A stretch of DNA of 40,122 nucleotides from JACDAN01 sp035707105 (GCA_035707105.1 DASSUI010000002.1:1-40122), one strand, 5' to 3'. Shown: positions 9,088 to 16,400, counted from the stretch's first letter. Numbers and translations: made by a program. The notes: generated by a model not told the origin, from the sequence alone.

Positions 9088-9466
9088 CCGGGATGACGGC
9101 GGTGCCCATCAGCTCCACCAGCGCGTCCGGCTCGAAGAGCGCCGACACGCCGAGCAGCGCCATGGCGGGATACCGCCGGCCGAAGTGCCGGCGCCAGACC
9201 TCCCCGAGCTCACGCGTCGAGGCCCGGTAGGCGCCGACGTCCGTGGTGTAGACGACGAGGGAGACGAGGTGGTCGGGCTCGCCGCCCGCGGCGCTCAGCG
9301 CAGCCAGGAGGTTCGCGGCCGCGGAGTCGAACTGCTCCGCGACCGTCTCGCCGGCGCCGATCTGCCCGCCGAGCCAGACCGTGCGGCCCGGCGCGGCCAC
9401 GACCGCATGCGCGAAGCCGACCGGCTCGCCGAGCTCGGGCGGGTTCACGATCGAGTGCTCGTTCAC
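9080..9466 (-). CDS. RidA family (YjgF/YER057c/UK114) protein
   Basis: 128 residues from a GTG that overlaps the stop of the crotonase gene (GTGA). Family features are visible: GRTVWLGGQIGAGE, the helix with NLLAALSAAGGEPDHLVSLVVYTTDV, and RYPAMALLGVSALFEPDALVELMGTAVI near the end. RidA proteins hydrolyse reactive enamine/imine intermediates. In this operon a plausible substrate is the enamine produced when the flavoenzyme dearomatises 2-aminobenzoyl-CoA (2-amino-5-oxocyclohex-1-enecarbonyl-CoA), giving ammonia and a dioxo ring; that is inference. The position corresponding to the usual C-terminal arginine of canonical RidA is not obvious (LFEPDALVE replaces it), so the protein may belong to a non-canonical Rid subfamily. 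Confidence 0.92.
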   Translation of the reverse strand: MNEHSIVNPPELGEPVGFAHAVVAAPGRTVWLGGQIGAGETVAEQFDSAAANLLAALSAAGGEPDHLVSLVVYTTDVGAYRASTRELGEVWRRHFGRRYPAMALLGVSALFEPDALVELMGTAVIPDA

Positions 9467-10290
9467 CGGCCGCTCCACGCCGGGCTCCTTCCCTCCGACC
9501 AGGCGGCGTAGAACTCGCCGAAGTCCTCGCTCTTCATCAGGAGGGCCTGGGCGAGCGCCTCCATCTCGATCGCGCCGCCGAGGTCGAGGTCCAGCTCGCG
9601 GGTGAGCAGGATCTTCGTCGTCGCGTAGGCGAGCGCGGGGCCGTCGGCCAGCTGCCGCGCGAGCTCGTGTGCGGCCGGGCGCAGCTCGCCGTCGGGCACG
9701 ACGCGGGTCGCCAGTCCGATCGCCGCGGCGCGGGCCGGATCGACCTCGCCGCCGAGCAGGAGCAGCTCCGTCGCGCGCCCGAGCCCGACGATCCGCGGCA
9801 GGAGGTAGGCGGCACCCATGTCCGCTCCTGCGAGGCCGACCTTCGTGAAGAGGAACGAGAACTTCGCCGAGGTGGCGACGAGGCGGATGTCGGCCGCGAG
9901 CGCGAGCACGGCGCCCGCGCCCGCCGCGACCCCGTTCACCGCGGCGACGATCGGGAGTGGGCAGTCGCGCATCGCCTTCACGACCGCCCCGCTCATCCGG
10001 GTGAAGTCGAGGAGCTGCCCGGCCGGCATCCGCTGGAGCTCGCCGATGATCTCCTCCACGTCGCCGCCCGAGCAGAACCCGCGTCCCTCCCCGGTGAGGA
10101 TCAGCACGCGGACGTCGCCGAGGTGCGGCAGCTCGCCGACGAGGTCGCGGAGGTCGGCGTAGACGTCGAAGGTCAGGGCGTTGAGCCTGTCCGGACGCGA
10201 GAACGTGACGGTCGCCACGCCGTCCTCGACGGCGAGGTCGAAGTGCTCCCACTCCTCGGTGAACGCCGCGGAGGCGCGGAAGGGGCTCAC
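9463..10290 (-). CDS. Enoyl-CoA hydratase/isomerase (crotonase) family protein
   Basis: 275 residues from a GTG overlapping the SDR stop (GTGA). Crotonase-fold marks are VTFSRPDRLNALTFD near the N-terminus, the first oxyanion-hole segment GRGFCSGGDVEEI, and the second, AAVNGVAAGAGAVLALAADIRL. FTKVGLAGADMGAAYLLPRIVG follows, with an aspartate in place of one common catalytic glutamate. In the operon it could hydrate an enoyl-CoA or hydrolytically open the alicyclic ring, as crotonase-family ring hydrolases of other aromatic CoA pathways do. The substrate cannot be read from sequence. Confidence 0.93.
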   Translation of the reverse strand: MSPFRASAAFTEEWEHFDLAVEDGVATVTFSRPDRLNALTFDVYADLRDLVGELPHLGDVRVLILTGEGRGFCSGGDVEEIIGELQRMPAGQLLDFTRMSGAVVKAMRDCPLPIVAAVNGVAAGAGAVLALAADIRLVATSAKFSFLFTKVGLAGADMGAAYLLPRIVGLGRATELLLLGGEVDPARAAAIGLATRVVPDGELRPAAHELARQLADGPALAYATTKILLTRELDLDLGGAIEMEALAQALLMKSEDFGEFYAAWSEGRSPAWSGR

Positions 10291-10979
10291 GACTGGATTC
10301 CTCCTCCGTCGAGCACGAGTGTCTGGCCGTTGATGGCGCCTGCCTCGGGCGACGCGAGGAACTCGACGGCGTGCGCGACCTCCTCGGGCGCGAGCAGACG
10401 GCCGAGCGGCGACATCACCACGAGGGACGCCTCGGCCTCCTCGGCCGAGCGGCCGGTCTTCTCCACGATGTTCGCGACCGTGCGCCGGGTCATGTCGGTT
10501 CCCACCCAGGTCGGGCAGACGGCGTTCGCCGTGACGCCCGTCCCGGCGACCTCGGCCGCCGTCGAGCGCATCAGCCCGATTGCGGCGTGCTTCGAGGCGG
10601 CGTAGGCGGCGGTGTAGCGGCCCCCGGCGACGCCGGCCGTGGACGCGACGGTGACGATCCGGCCGCTTCCGCGCTCGAGCATCCCGCCGACGACCGCCCG
10701 GGTGCAGAGGAACGCGCCGGTCGCGTTCACCCCCAGGTGCTGGTTCCAGTCGTCGAGCGTCGTCCGCCCGAGCGGCGTGCTCCACGCGACGCCGGCGTTG
10801 TTGACGAGGACGTCCACAGGCCCCACCTCCGCGAAGAACGTCCCGACCATCTCCTCGTCCGTCACGTCGAGGAGGTCGCGGCCTACCGCCTCCACCCGGT
10901 CGCCGGCCGCGGTGAAGCGCTCGGCGACGGCCTTCCCGATCCCCTTCGTCCCCCCGGTGACGACCACGAGCCGGCTCAC
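10287..10979 (-). CDS. Short-chain dehydrogenase/reductase (3-hydroxyacyl-CoA dehydrogenase or 3-oxoacyl reductase type)
   Basis: 230 residues, GTG start overlapping the ligase stop (GTGA). The classical SDR layout is complete: TGGTKGIG cofactor loop at 8-15, NNAG at 60-63, catalytic S113, and Y126/K130 in YAASK. NAVCPTWVGTDMT and the C-terminal NGQTLVLDGGGI are typical of FabG-like enzymes. In this pathway it would oxidise or reduce a hydroxy/oxo-acyl-CoA between the crotonase and thiolysis steps. It could also reduce the ring ketone left by the monooxygenase/reductase. Confidence 0.93.
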   Translation of the reverse strand: MSRLVVVTGGTKGIGKAVAERFTAAGDRVEAVGRDLLDVTDEEMVGTFFAEVGPVDVLVNNAGVAWSTPLGRTTLDDWNQHLGVNATGAFLCTRAVVGGMLERGSGRIVTVASTAGVAGGRYTAAYAASKHAAIGLMRSTAAEVAGTGVTANAVCPTWVGTDMTRRTVANIVEKTGRSAEEAEASLVVMSPLGRLLAPEEVAHAVEFLASPEAGAINGQTLVLDGGGIQS

Positions 10980-12454
10980 CGAAGCGCCTTCCGGTCGAGC
11001 TTGCCCGAGGGGGTGTGAGGGAGGTCGTCGACGAAGCGGATCTCGCGCGGGACCTTGTGGCCGGCGAGACGCTCGCGGGCGAAGTCGCGCAGCTCCTCCT
11101 CGGCGAGTGGCTCGCGGGCGACCACGTACGCGCGCGTGAGCGTGAGCCCGTTCTCCTGGGCGCCCACGACGGCGCATTCGACGACCGCAGGGTGGCCGAC
11201 AAGGCAGTGCTCGATCTCGGCCGGCGCGACCCAGATCCCGCCGACCTTGATCAGGTCGTCGGCGCGGCCCCGGTACCAGAAGTAGCCGTCCTCGTCCCGC
11301 TCGAACAGGTCGCCGGTCCTGACGCGGTCGCCGTGGAAGGTGTCCTTCGTCTTCTCGTGCTCGCCCCAGTAGAGGAGCGCCGCCGTGTCGCCCTCGATCC
11401 AGAGCTCGCCGTTCTCGGCGATGTGCGCCTCGTAGCCCGGCACGAGCTCCCCGGTGCTGCCCGGCTTCGCGCGGCCGGGTCGGTTCGAGATGTAGATGTG
11501 GTACGCCTCGGACGAGCCGATCCCGTCGAGCACCTCGACGCCGAAGGTATCCACCCAGCGGTCGTGGAGGTCCCTCGGGAGCGCCTCGCCGGCGGAGGTG
11601 CAGAGGCGGAGGCACGACAGGTCCTGGTCGGCGGCGTCCGGGTGGGCCACCATCTGCGCCATCATCGTCGGGACATTCACAAGAATCGTCGGCTCGTGTC
11701 GGGCGATCAGCTCGAAAATCCGCTCCGGCGTCGAGCGCTCGGGGAAGACGATCCCGGCGGCGCCGACGCCGAACGGGTAGAGCGCGGCGAGGTCGCGCGC
11801 GTAGCCGAAGAAGAGCTTCGGGACGGGGAGGACGAGGTCGTCCGGCCGCAGGTCGAGGACGCCCCGCGCGTACCACTCGAAGCTGAGGACCGGGCTGTGG
11901 ACGGGGTGGACCGCGGCCTTCGGCTGCCCGGTGGAGCCGGTGGTGAACTTCCAGAGTGCGAGGTCGTCCTTCGTGGTCGGCGCCGGCTCGAGCTCCGGCG
12001 AGGCGGCCGCGAGGCGGTCCGCGTACGAGTCGTCGACGACGAGGATCTCCCGGAGCCAGCGGCTCGAGGCGGCGGCCTCGCGGATCGGGGCCACGGTCGT
12101 CTCGTCGACGACGACGACGCCTGTCCGTGTGTAGTCCAGGAAGTACGCGTAGTCCTTCGGCTGGAGGAACGTGTACGCCTCGGCCGTGACCGCGCCGATC
12201 TTCTGCGCGCCGTACCAGAGCGCCACGAACTCGACCGAGTCGCCGAGGACGAGCAGCACGCGCTCCTCCGGCCGGACACCGAGGTCGAGCAGGAGGTTCC
12301 CGCTGCGGTTCACGAGCTCGGCGAGCCGGGTATAGCTCGTAGTGCCGCCCGGCCCCACGAGCGCCGTCCGCTCGCCGCGCCCCTCCTGGACGTTCCGGTC
12401 GACGAAGTACGTCGCGAGGTTCAGCTCTCGCGGGAGGTCGGCGTGCGTGATCAC
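10976..12454 (-). CDS. Benzoate/2-aminobenzoate-CoA ligase family (AMP-forming)
   Basis: 492 residues, GTG start overlapping the preceding stop (GTGA). The adenylate-forming fold is complete: P-loop FTTGSTGQPKAAVHP at about 170-183, GIGSSEAYHIYISNRPG (A5 region), RTGDLF, YRGRADDLIKVGGIWV hinge, and the C-terminal catalytic lysine in TPSGKLDRKAL. The sequence follows the benzoate-CoA ligase subgroup (LFFGYARDLAALYPFGVGA). Next to kynureninase and the 2-aminobenzoyl-CoA monooxygenase/reductase-like gene, the best substrate is anthranilate. Benzoate or salicylate are alternatives that sequence cannot exclude. Confidence 0.93.
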   Translation of the reverse strand: MITHADLPRELNLATYFVDRNVQEGRGERTALVGPGGTTSYTRLAELVNRSGNLLLDLGVRPEERVLLVLGDSVEFVALWYGAQKIGAVTAEAYTFLQPKDYAYFLDYTRTGVVVVDETTVAPIREAAASSRWLREILVVDDSYADRLAAASPELEPAPTTKDDLALWKFTTGSTGQPKAAVHPVHSPVLSFEWYARGVLDLRPDDLVLPVPKLFFGYARDLAALYPFGVGAAGIVFPERSTPERIFELIARHEPTILVNVPTMMAQMVAHPDAADQDLSCLRLCTSAGEALPRDLHDRWVDTFGVEVLDGIGSSEAYHIYISNRPGRAKPGSTGELVPGYEAHIAENGELWIEGDTAALLYWGEHEKTKDTFHGDRVRTGDLFERDEDGYFWYRGRADDLIKVGGIWVAPAEIEHCLVGHPAVVECAVVGAQENGLTLTRAYVVAREPLAEEELRDFARERLAGHKVPREIRFVDDLPHTPSGKLDRKALR

Positions 12455-13143
12455 CGTCGCGCGACCTCGCGCACCAGCTCGGCGAGCATCTCCGCGAGCG
12501 TGTCGAACGTGTCCTCGCCCTCCTCGGCCGTGGCCTCGGCCGGCGAGCCACAGTACGCCTCGTCCATCCCCATCGCGAGGAAGTCGTTGCGTCCCTCGGC
12601 GATCGCGCCCGGCATGTCCACGATCTTCGCCTCGAGCGCGGCCATGCGGTCGCGGTCGACGAGCTCGGCACGGTCTGCGAGCATGAGCGACGTCTCGTAC
12701 CGGCCTGCGTGGCAGGAGCCGAGCCGGAACTCCTCGGTGAGCCGCTCGGCGTTCTTCCTCCGGGTCAGGTCGAGGAGCGGCAGGCCCGTGTCGCGCAGCG
12801 TCTGGACCTGCTCCGGCTCGAGGTGGCTGTTGACGAGCACCACGCGGTCGAGCTGCTCCGTGATCTCTCGGACGGCGGCTGCGAGCGTCGCTTCCGAGAT
12901 CCCCACCGCGCCGGGGAAGGCGGCGCCGTAGCGGGTGACGCCGTAGGGCAGCGGGGGCAGCACGAGGACGTCGACCTCGCCCCTCAGCCGCTCGGCCGCC
13001 CGGCGGCAGATCCCGACCGAGATCAACGTGTCGGTCGCGAGCGGCGCGTGGGGCCCGTGCGGCTCGGTTGCTCCGAGCGGGAGGAGGTGCACCGCGCCGG
13101 CGCGCCCCTCCAGATCCGGGTAGGCCAGGTCCGCGAAGTTCAG
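12451..13143 (-). CDS. Creatininase family amidohydrolase, candidate N-formylkynurenine formamidase
   Basis: With a CTG start at 13143 overlapping the upstream TGA (CTGA) and preceded by GAGGTG at 13149-13154, the protein has 230 residues and begins NFADLAYPDLEGRAGAVHLLP, which matches the usual family N-terminus. The first conventional start (GTG 13092) would remove that strand, and an in-frame TAA lies just upstream, so no ATG, GTG or TTG can rescue the full length. Metal-site residues are visible: E27 and H29 in ATEPHGPH, D38 in LATDT, H107 and E109 in NSHLEPEQ (replacing the usual NGHGGN), H145 and E150 in CHAGRYETS. The family includes creatininase and the formamide hydrolase ArfB. The operon has no KynB or AFMID homologue, so deformylation of N-formylkynurenine is an attractive inferred role. 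Confidence 0.85.
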   Translation of the reverse strand: MNFADLAYPDLEGRAGAVHLLPLGATEPHGPHAPLATDTLISVGICRRAAERLRGEVDVLVLPPLPYGVTRYGAAFPGAVGISEATLAAAVREITEQLDRVVLVNSHLEPEQVQTLRDTGLPLLDLTRRKNAERLTEEFRLGSCHAGRYETSLMLADRAELVDRDRMAALEAKIVDMPGAIAEGRNDFLAMGMDEAYCGSPAEATAEEGEDTFDTLAEMLAELVREVARR

Positions 13144-15125
13144 GGCCGCACCTCGGCTAGTAACACAGTGTTACTTGGAACGAGAGGGCGCTCGATCTGT
13201 GCCGGAAGCAGGTCGAGCAGGCAGAGGTCGGCACGTCCGGCGCCGACGATGGTGTTCACCTCGTCGATCGTCGTCAGGTAGCCGCCCACGAGGGTGGGGA
13301 CGCGCGCCTGGTTCCGGACACGGTCGCTGAGCGCCGTGAGGAAGCCGCGGCGGTACTGCGGCCGGTCGTCGTGCACCGTCTGGCCGGCCTCGACGTGGAC
13401 GAGGTCGGCGCCGTGCTCCTTCATCGCACGCGCGATCTCGATCCCGGCATCGACGGAGTTCCCGCGTGGATGCCAGTCAGTGACCGAGAGCCGCACGGCG
13501 AGCGGTCCCGGCCACGCGGCTCGGACGGCCTCGAGCACCGAGAGCGGGAAGCGTAGGCGGTCGTCGTCGGGCTTCGTCAGCGGCGAGAGGTAGCTCCCGA
13601 GGAGGTAGCCGTGCGCCATGTCGAGCTCGAGGACATCGACGTCGAGCTCGGCGGCCCGGCCGGCCGCGGCCACGAAGCGCTCGCGGATCGCGTCCTCGTC
13701 GGGCTCGCCCGGCGTCGGGCCGAAGGGGCCGTACGCGACCGGCGCCGGCGCGACGATCGGCCACCCGTCCGCGAGCGGCAAGTCCCGACCGGCCGACGGC
13801 GCTCGAGAGGCCCCTCTTCGCCCGGCATGTCCCAGCTGGAGGAGCACCGGCCCGTCCGGCCGTGTCCACTCGGCGATCGTCGGGGTCTCGGGCGAGATGC
13901 GGCCCTCGGGCGAGACGGCGACCGGCCCGCTCGGGGCCAGCCCGAAGCGATTCGGGAATGTCTTTCCGCGGAGCTCGAACGGCGAGAACGCCGGAGGCGG
14001 CGAGACGTCGCGGCCCCCGAGCCAGCCGTCGAGCGCCCGGGTGAACTGCGGGTCGCGGATCCCGAGACTCGCGTGGGTGATGCGGCCGCTTCGGGTCAGG
14101 AGGTTGAACGCGAACTGGATCGGCTCGAGGTGTGTGTAGCTCGCTACGCGCCGGAAGTAGGCCGCGCTCTCGCTCGCCGCCTCCTGCGTCCGCTCGACGG
14201 CCGGCCCGCGCTCGAGCTCGTAGTCGACGAGCGCGGCATCGACGTCCCAGCTTCGCCGTGCAAGCGCGTTCGCGAGCGCGATCGAATCCTCCATCGCGAG
14301 CTTCGTACCGGAGCCGATCGAGAAATGCGCGGTGTGCGCGGCGTCGCCGAGGAGGACGACCCGTCCGTCGTGCCAGACGCCGTTCGTCACCTTCGGGAAG
14401 TCCAGCCAGACGGAGCGGTTCGAGAAGAGCTCGCGACCCCGGAGCTCGCGGGCGAACAGCTGCTCGCAGTACGCCAGATTCTCCTGCTCGGACATGCCCT
14501 CGTGCCCCGCCGCGAGCCACGTCTGGAGGGGGCACTCGACGATGAACGTGGACATGTGCTCGTCGTACGGGTACGCGTGGACGTTGTAGAGCCCGTGCTC
14601 CGTCTCCTTGAAGACGAACGTGAAGGCGTCGAAGACGTTGTCGGTCCCGAACCAGACGTACTTCGACCCCTCCGGCTGCACGGACGTCCCGAAATCGACG
14701 AGCCTCCGGACGAGCGAGTTGGCGCCGTCCGCGCCGACCACGAGGTCGGCGTCCGGGAGCTCTCCGACCTCGACGCCGAACTCGAGCGAAACGTCGAGCG
14801 CCAGCGCCCGCCGCTGCAGGATCTCGAGCAGCCGCTTGCGGGCGATCGCCGAGAACGAGTGGCCGCGGGAGCGCAGCTCGCGGTCGTGGTAGCGGATGTC
14901 GACCCGGTCCCAGCGCGCGAACGTATCCGTGATCTCGAGGTGCGTCTCGGGATCGGCGTCGCGGAGGGAGCCGAGCGTCTCCTCGCTGAAGACGACGCCC
15001 CAGCCGAAGGTCGCATCCGGCGCGTTGCGCTCCGCCACCCGGACCTCCACGGACGGATCCGCCCTGCGAAGAAGGATCGCCAGATAGAGGCCGGCCGGCC
15101 CGCCGCCGACGATCTCCACCCTCAC
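13140..15125 (-). CDS. 2-aminobenzoyl-CoA monooxygenase/reductase-like fused flavoenzyme, shortened OYE module
   Basis: 661 residues from a GTG overlapping the LLM stop (GTGA). Residues 1-375 form an FAD aromatic hydroxylase: VEIVGGGPAGLYLA at the N-terminus, VVGADGANSLVR near 129-140, and GDAAHTAHFSIGSG at 260-273. From about 379 an Old Yellow Enzyme-type domain begins (FSPFELRGKTFPNRF; LQLGHAGRRG; DMAHGYLLGSYLSPLT; FMN-phosphate region VGGYLTTIDEVNTIVGAGRADL). This order is that of Azoarcus 2-aminobenzoyl-CoA monooxygenase/reductase, often annotated bifunctional salicylyl-CoA 5-hydroxylase/oxidoreductase. The OYE part is only about 280 residues, against roughly 370 as I know the family, and lacks the stretch that normally follows the NR..V.SPM motif. 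It hydroxylates and, in the prototype, reduces 2-aminobenzoyl-CoA. Confidence 0.9.
   Translation of the reverse strand: MRVEIVGGGPAGLYLAILLRRADPSVEVRVAERNAPDATFGWGVVFSEETLGSLRDADPETHLEITDTFARWDRVDIRYHDRELRSRGHSFSAIARKRLLEILQRRALALDVSLEFGVEVGELPDADLVVGADGANSLVRRLVDFGTSVQPEGSKYVWFGTDNVFDAFTFVFKETEHGLYNVHAYPYDEHMSTFIVECPLQTWLAAGHEGMSEQENLAYCEQLFARELRGRELFSNRSVWLDFPKVTNGVWHDGRVVLLGDAAHTAHFSIGSGTKLAMEDSIALANALARRSWDVDAALVDYELERGPAVERTQEAASESAAYFRRVASYTHLEPIQFAFNLLTRSGRITHASLGIRDPQFTRALDGWLGGRDVSPPPAFSPFELRGKTFPNRFGLAPSGPVAVSPEGRISPETPTIAEWTRPDGPVLLQLGHAGRRGASRAPSAGRDLPLADGWPIVAPAPVAYGPFGPTPGEPDEDAIRERFVAAAGRAAELDVDVLELDMAHGYLLGSYLSPLTKPDDDRLRFPLSVLEAVRAAWPGPLAVRLSVTDWHPRGNSVDAGIEIARAMKEHGADLVHVEAGQTVHDDRPQYRRGFLTALSDRVRNQARVPTLVGGYLTTIDEVNTIVGAGRADLCLLDLLPAQIERPLVPSNTVLLAEVRP
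13149..13154 (-). promoter_or_regulatory. Shine-Dalgarno for the CTG-initiated creatininase-like gene
   Basis: Read on the minus strand these bases are GAGGTG, five bases before the proposed CTG start at 13143. The spacing fits initiation at CTG and not at the GTG 51 bases further downstream, which has no comparable site. Confidence 0.5.
13159..13175. promoter_or_regulatory. 17-bp perfect palindrome, candidate TetR-type operator inside the operon
   Basis: AGTAACAC-A-GTGTTACT has two perfect 8-base arms around a single central A. It lies in the last codons of the fused flavoenzyme gene, 16 bases upstream of the creatininase-like start. In the gene frame it is written with codons that are rare here (AGT, ACT, TTA, CTA), which suggests selection on the DNA or RNA itself. 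The shape suits a dimeric repressor such as a TetR-type protein; no such regulator gene is in the window. Confidence 0.45.
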
Positions 15126-15952
15126 GCGAGCGCCTCCGCGAGCCGGTCGAGCTCCTCCGCGTCCGCCACGGTGGGGAAGAGGACGAGCTCGTCGCACCCG
15201 GCCTCCTCGTAGCCGCGGATGAAGTCCTTCAGCGCCCTTGCGGTCGTCAGGTTCCCGGCGGCGACGCGCTCGGCGAACGGCCCCGTGAAGGCGTAGTAGT
15301 CGCGGAGGTACGCGTTGCCGCGCTCCTCTGCGTCGCCGAGGCAGAAGTAGCCCTGGCCCCAGAGGCGGGGCCGGCCCGGACGGCCGAGATCCCGCCACGC
15401 GGCTTCGGCCCGCGCGGCGGCCGACGCGAACGCACGCGGGGGACCGCCCCCGTGGGCGTAGCCGTCCGCGTAGCGCGCCATGCGCGAGAACGCCCGTCCG
15501 CTCAACCCGCCGACGAGGAGCTCGATCCCGTCCCGCGAGGGCCCGACCCGGTCGCCGTCCACTTCGCCGCGAATGTACGCGAGCTGCTCCGCCAGCTTGC
15601 GGCCCCGGCCCCGGGGCTCGACGCGCGCGGCCTCGTAGTCCTCGGTCCGGGCGCCGACGGCGAGCCCCAGCGTGAGCCGGCCCCTGGAAAGCGCGTGGAG
15701 CGACGCGGCCTCCTTCGCGAGGAGACCCGTGGGGCGCAGCGGCCCGACGGCGACCATCGTCGCCAGCCGGGCGCGCGACGTCACGCCGGCGGCAGCGGCC
15801 AGGGCGGCGAACGGGTCGAAGCTTTCGTAGGCGACGCGGTCGAGGACGCCGAGCGACGAGAACGGCCCGGCGTCGGCGCGCCTCGCCCAGTCGAGGAGCA
15901 GCTCCCCGGTCGCGCCCGGCACCGTCGTTGGTAGCCCTACTCCGACGTTCAT
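15122..15952 (-). CDS. LLM-class flavin-dependent oxidoreductase
   Basis: 276 residues, ATG 15952. The luciferase-like TIM-barrel pattern is clear: MNVGVGLPTTVPG at the start, ARLATMVAVGPLRPTGLLAKEAASLHALSRGRLTLGLAVG in the middle, and GGLSGRAFSRMARYADGYAHG. Actinobacterial members use FMN or F420; the sequence does not decide between them. It is the first gene of the ten-gene operon. It may act on a pathway intermediate, or supply reducing steps that the shortened OYE module of the next gene cannot perform; both are inference. Confidence 0.88.
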   Translation of the reverse strand: MNVGVGLPTTVPGATGELLLDWARRADAGPFSSLGVLDRVAYESFDPFAALAAAAGVTSRARLATMVAVGPLRPTGLLAKEAASLHALSRGRLTLGLAVGARTEDYEAARVEPRGRGRKLAEQLAYIRGEVDGDRVGPSRDGIELLVGGLSGRAFSRMARYADGYAHGGGPPRAFASAAARAEAAWRDLGRPGRPRLWGQGYFCLGDAEERGNAYLRDYYAFTGPFAERVAAGNLTTARALKDFIRGYEEAGCDELVLFPTVADAEELDRLAEALA

Positions 15953-15956
15953 CCGA

Positions 15957-15977
15957 CCGGAAGCTTCACACTTCCGG
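15957..15977. promoter_or_regulatory. Inverted repeat in the divergent operon/thioesterase promoter gap
   Basis: The 28-base gap between the divergent starts at 15952 and 15981 contains CCGGAAG (15957-15963) and its perfect complement CTTCCGG (15971-15977), separated by 7 bases. It could be an operator acting on both directions. The gap is too short for two ordinary promoters with leaders, so at least one transcript is probably leaderless or its promoter lies within the neighbouring gene. Confidence 0.4.
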
Positions 15978-15980
15978 CCA

Positions 15981-16367
15981 GTGAACTACGCGGAACTCTC
16001 TCCGTTCGACAACCACTACGGCCTTGAGATCGCCGGGGCGACCGACGAGACGGTCACCGCGCGGCTCCCCGTGCGCGACCACTTGCTCCAGCCGGTGGGC
16101 CTCGTACACGGCGGCGTCCACGCCTCGATCGCCGAGGCGCTCGCCTCCCTGGGGACGAACGTCGGTGTGAACGACGAGGGCAAGATCGGCCTCGGGCTGT
16201 CCAACAACTCGAGCTTCCTGCGCCCGATCCGGAGTGGGACGATCCACGCGGTCGCACGCCGCCGACACCGCGGGCGGACGACGTGGATCTGGGACGTCGA
16301 GATGTCCGACGACGACGGACGCCTCTGCGCCATGAGCCGCGTCACGATCGCCGTACGCGACGTCTGA
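15981..16367 (+). CDS. PaaI-type hotdog thioesterase
   Basis: 128 residues, GTG 15981. The hotdog signature is VGLVHGGVHASIAEALAS, whose glutamate is in the usual catalytic position on the central helix; LSNNSSFLRPIRSGTIHAVA and the closing MSRVTIAV are standard for the PaaI/MenI group. It likely hydrolyses aryl- or acyl-CoA esters. It diverges from the anthraniloyl-CoA operon across 28 bases, so a role in releasing CoA from stalled 2-aminobenzoyl-CoA intermediates is reasonable. A menaquinone-pathway thioesterase is the alternative. Confidence 0.92.
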   Translation: MNYAELSPFDNHYGLEIAGATDETVTARLPVRDHLLQPVGLVHGGVHASIAEALASLGTNVGVNDEGKIGLGLSNNSSFLRPIRSGTIHAVARRRHRGRTTWIWDVEMSDDDGRLCAMSRVTIAVRDV

Positions 16368-16373
16368 ACGAAA

Positions 16374-16394
16374 GAGCCCCGCGTGGCGGGGCTC
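16374..16394. terminator. Bidirectional hairpin terminator
   Basis: A perfect 9-bp stem (GAGCCCCGC, loop GTG, GCGGGGCTC) fills the 33-base gap between the convergent thioesterase gene (ends 16367) and the CHRTGS protein gene (ends 16401). No long T-run follows. Confidence 0.75.
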
Positions 16395-16400
16395 CTCCCG

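Noticed and set aside
13176..13200. Separate promoter for the creatininase-to-kynureninase genes
   Set aside because: No convincing -35/-10 pair was found near the 17-bp palindrome, so only the palindrome is reported.
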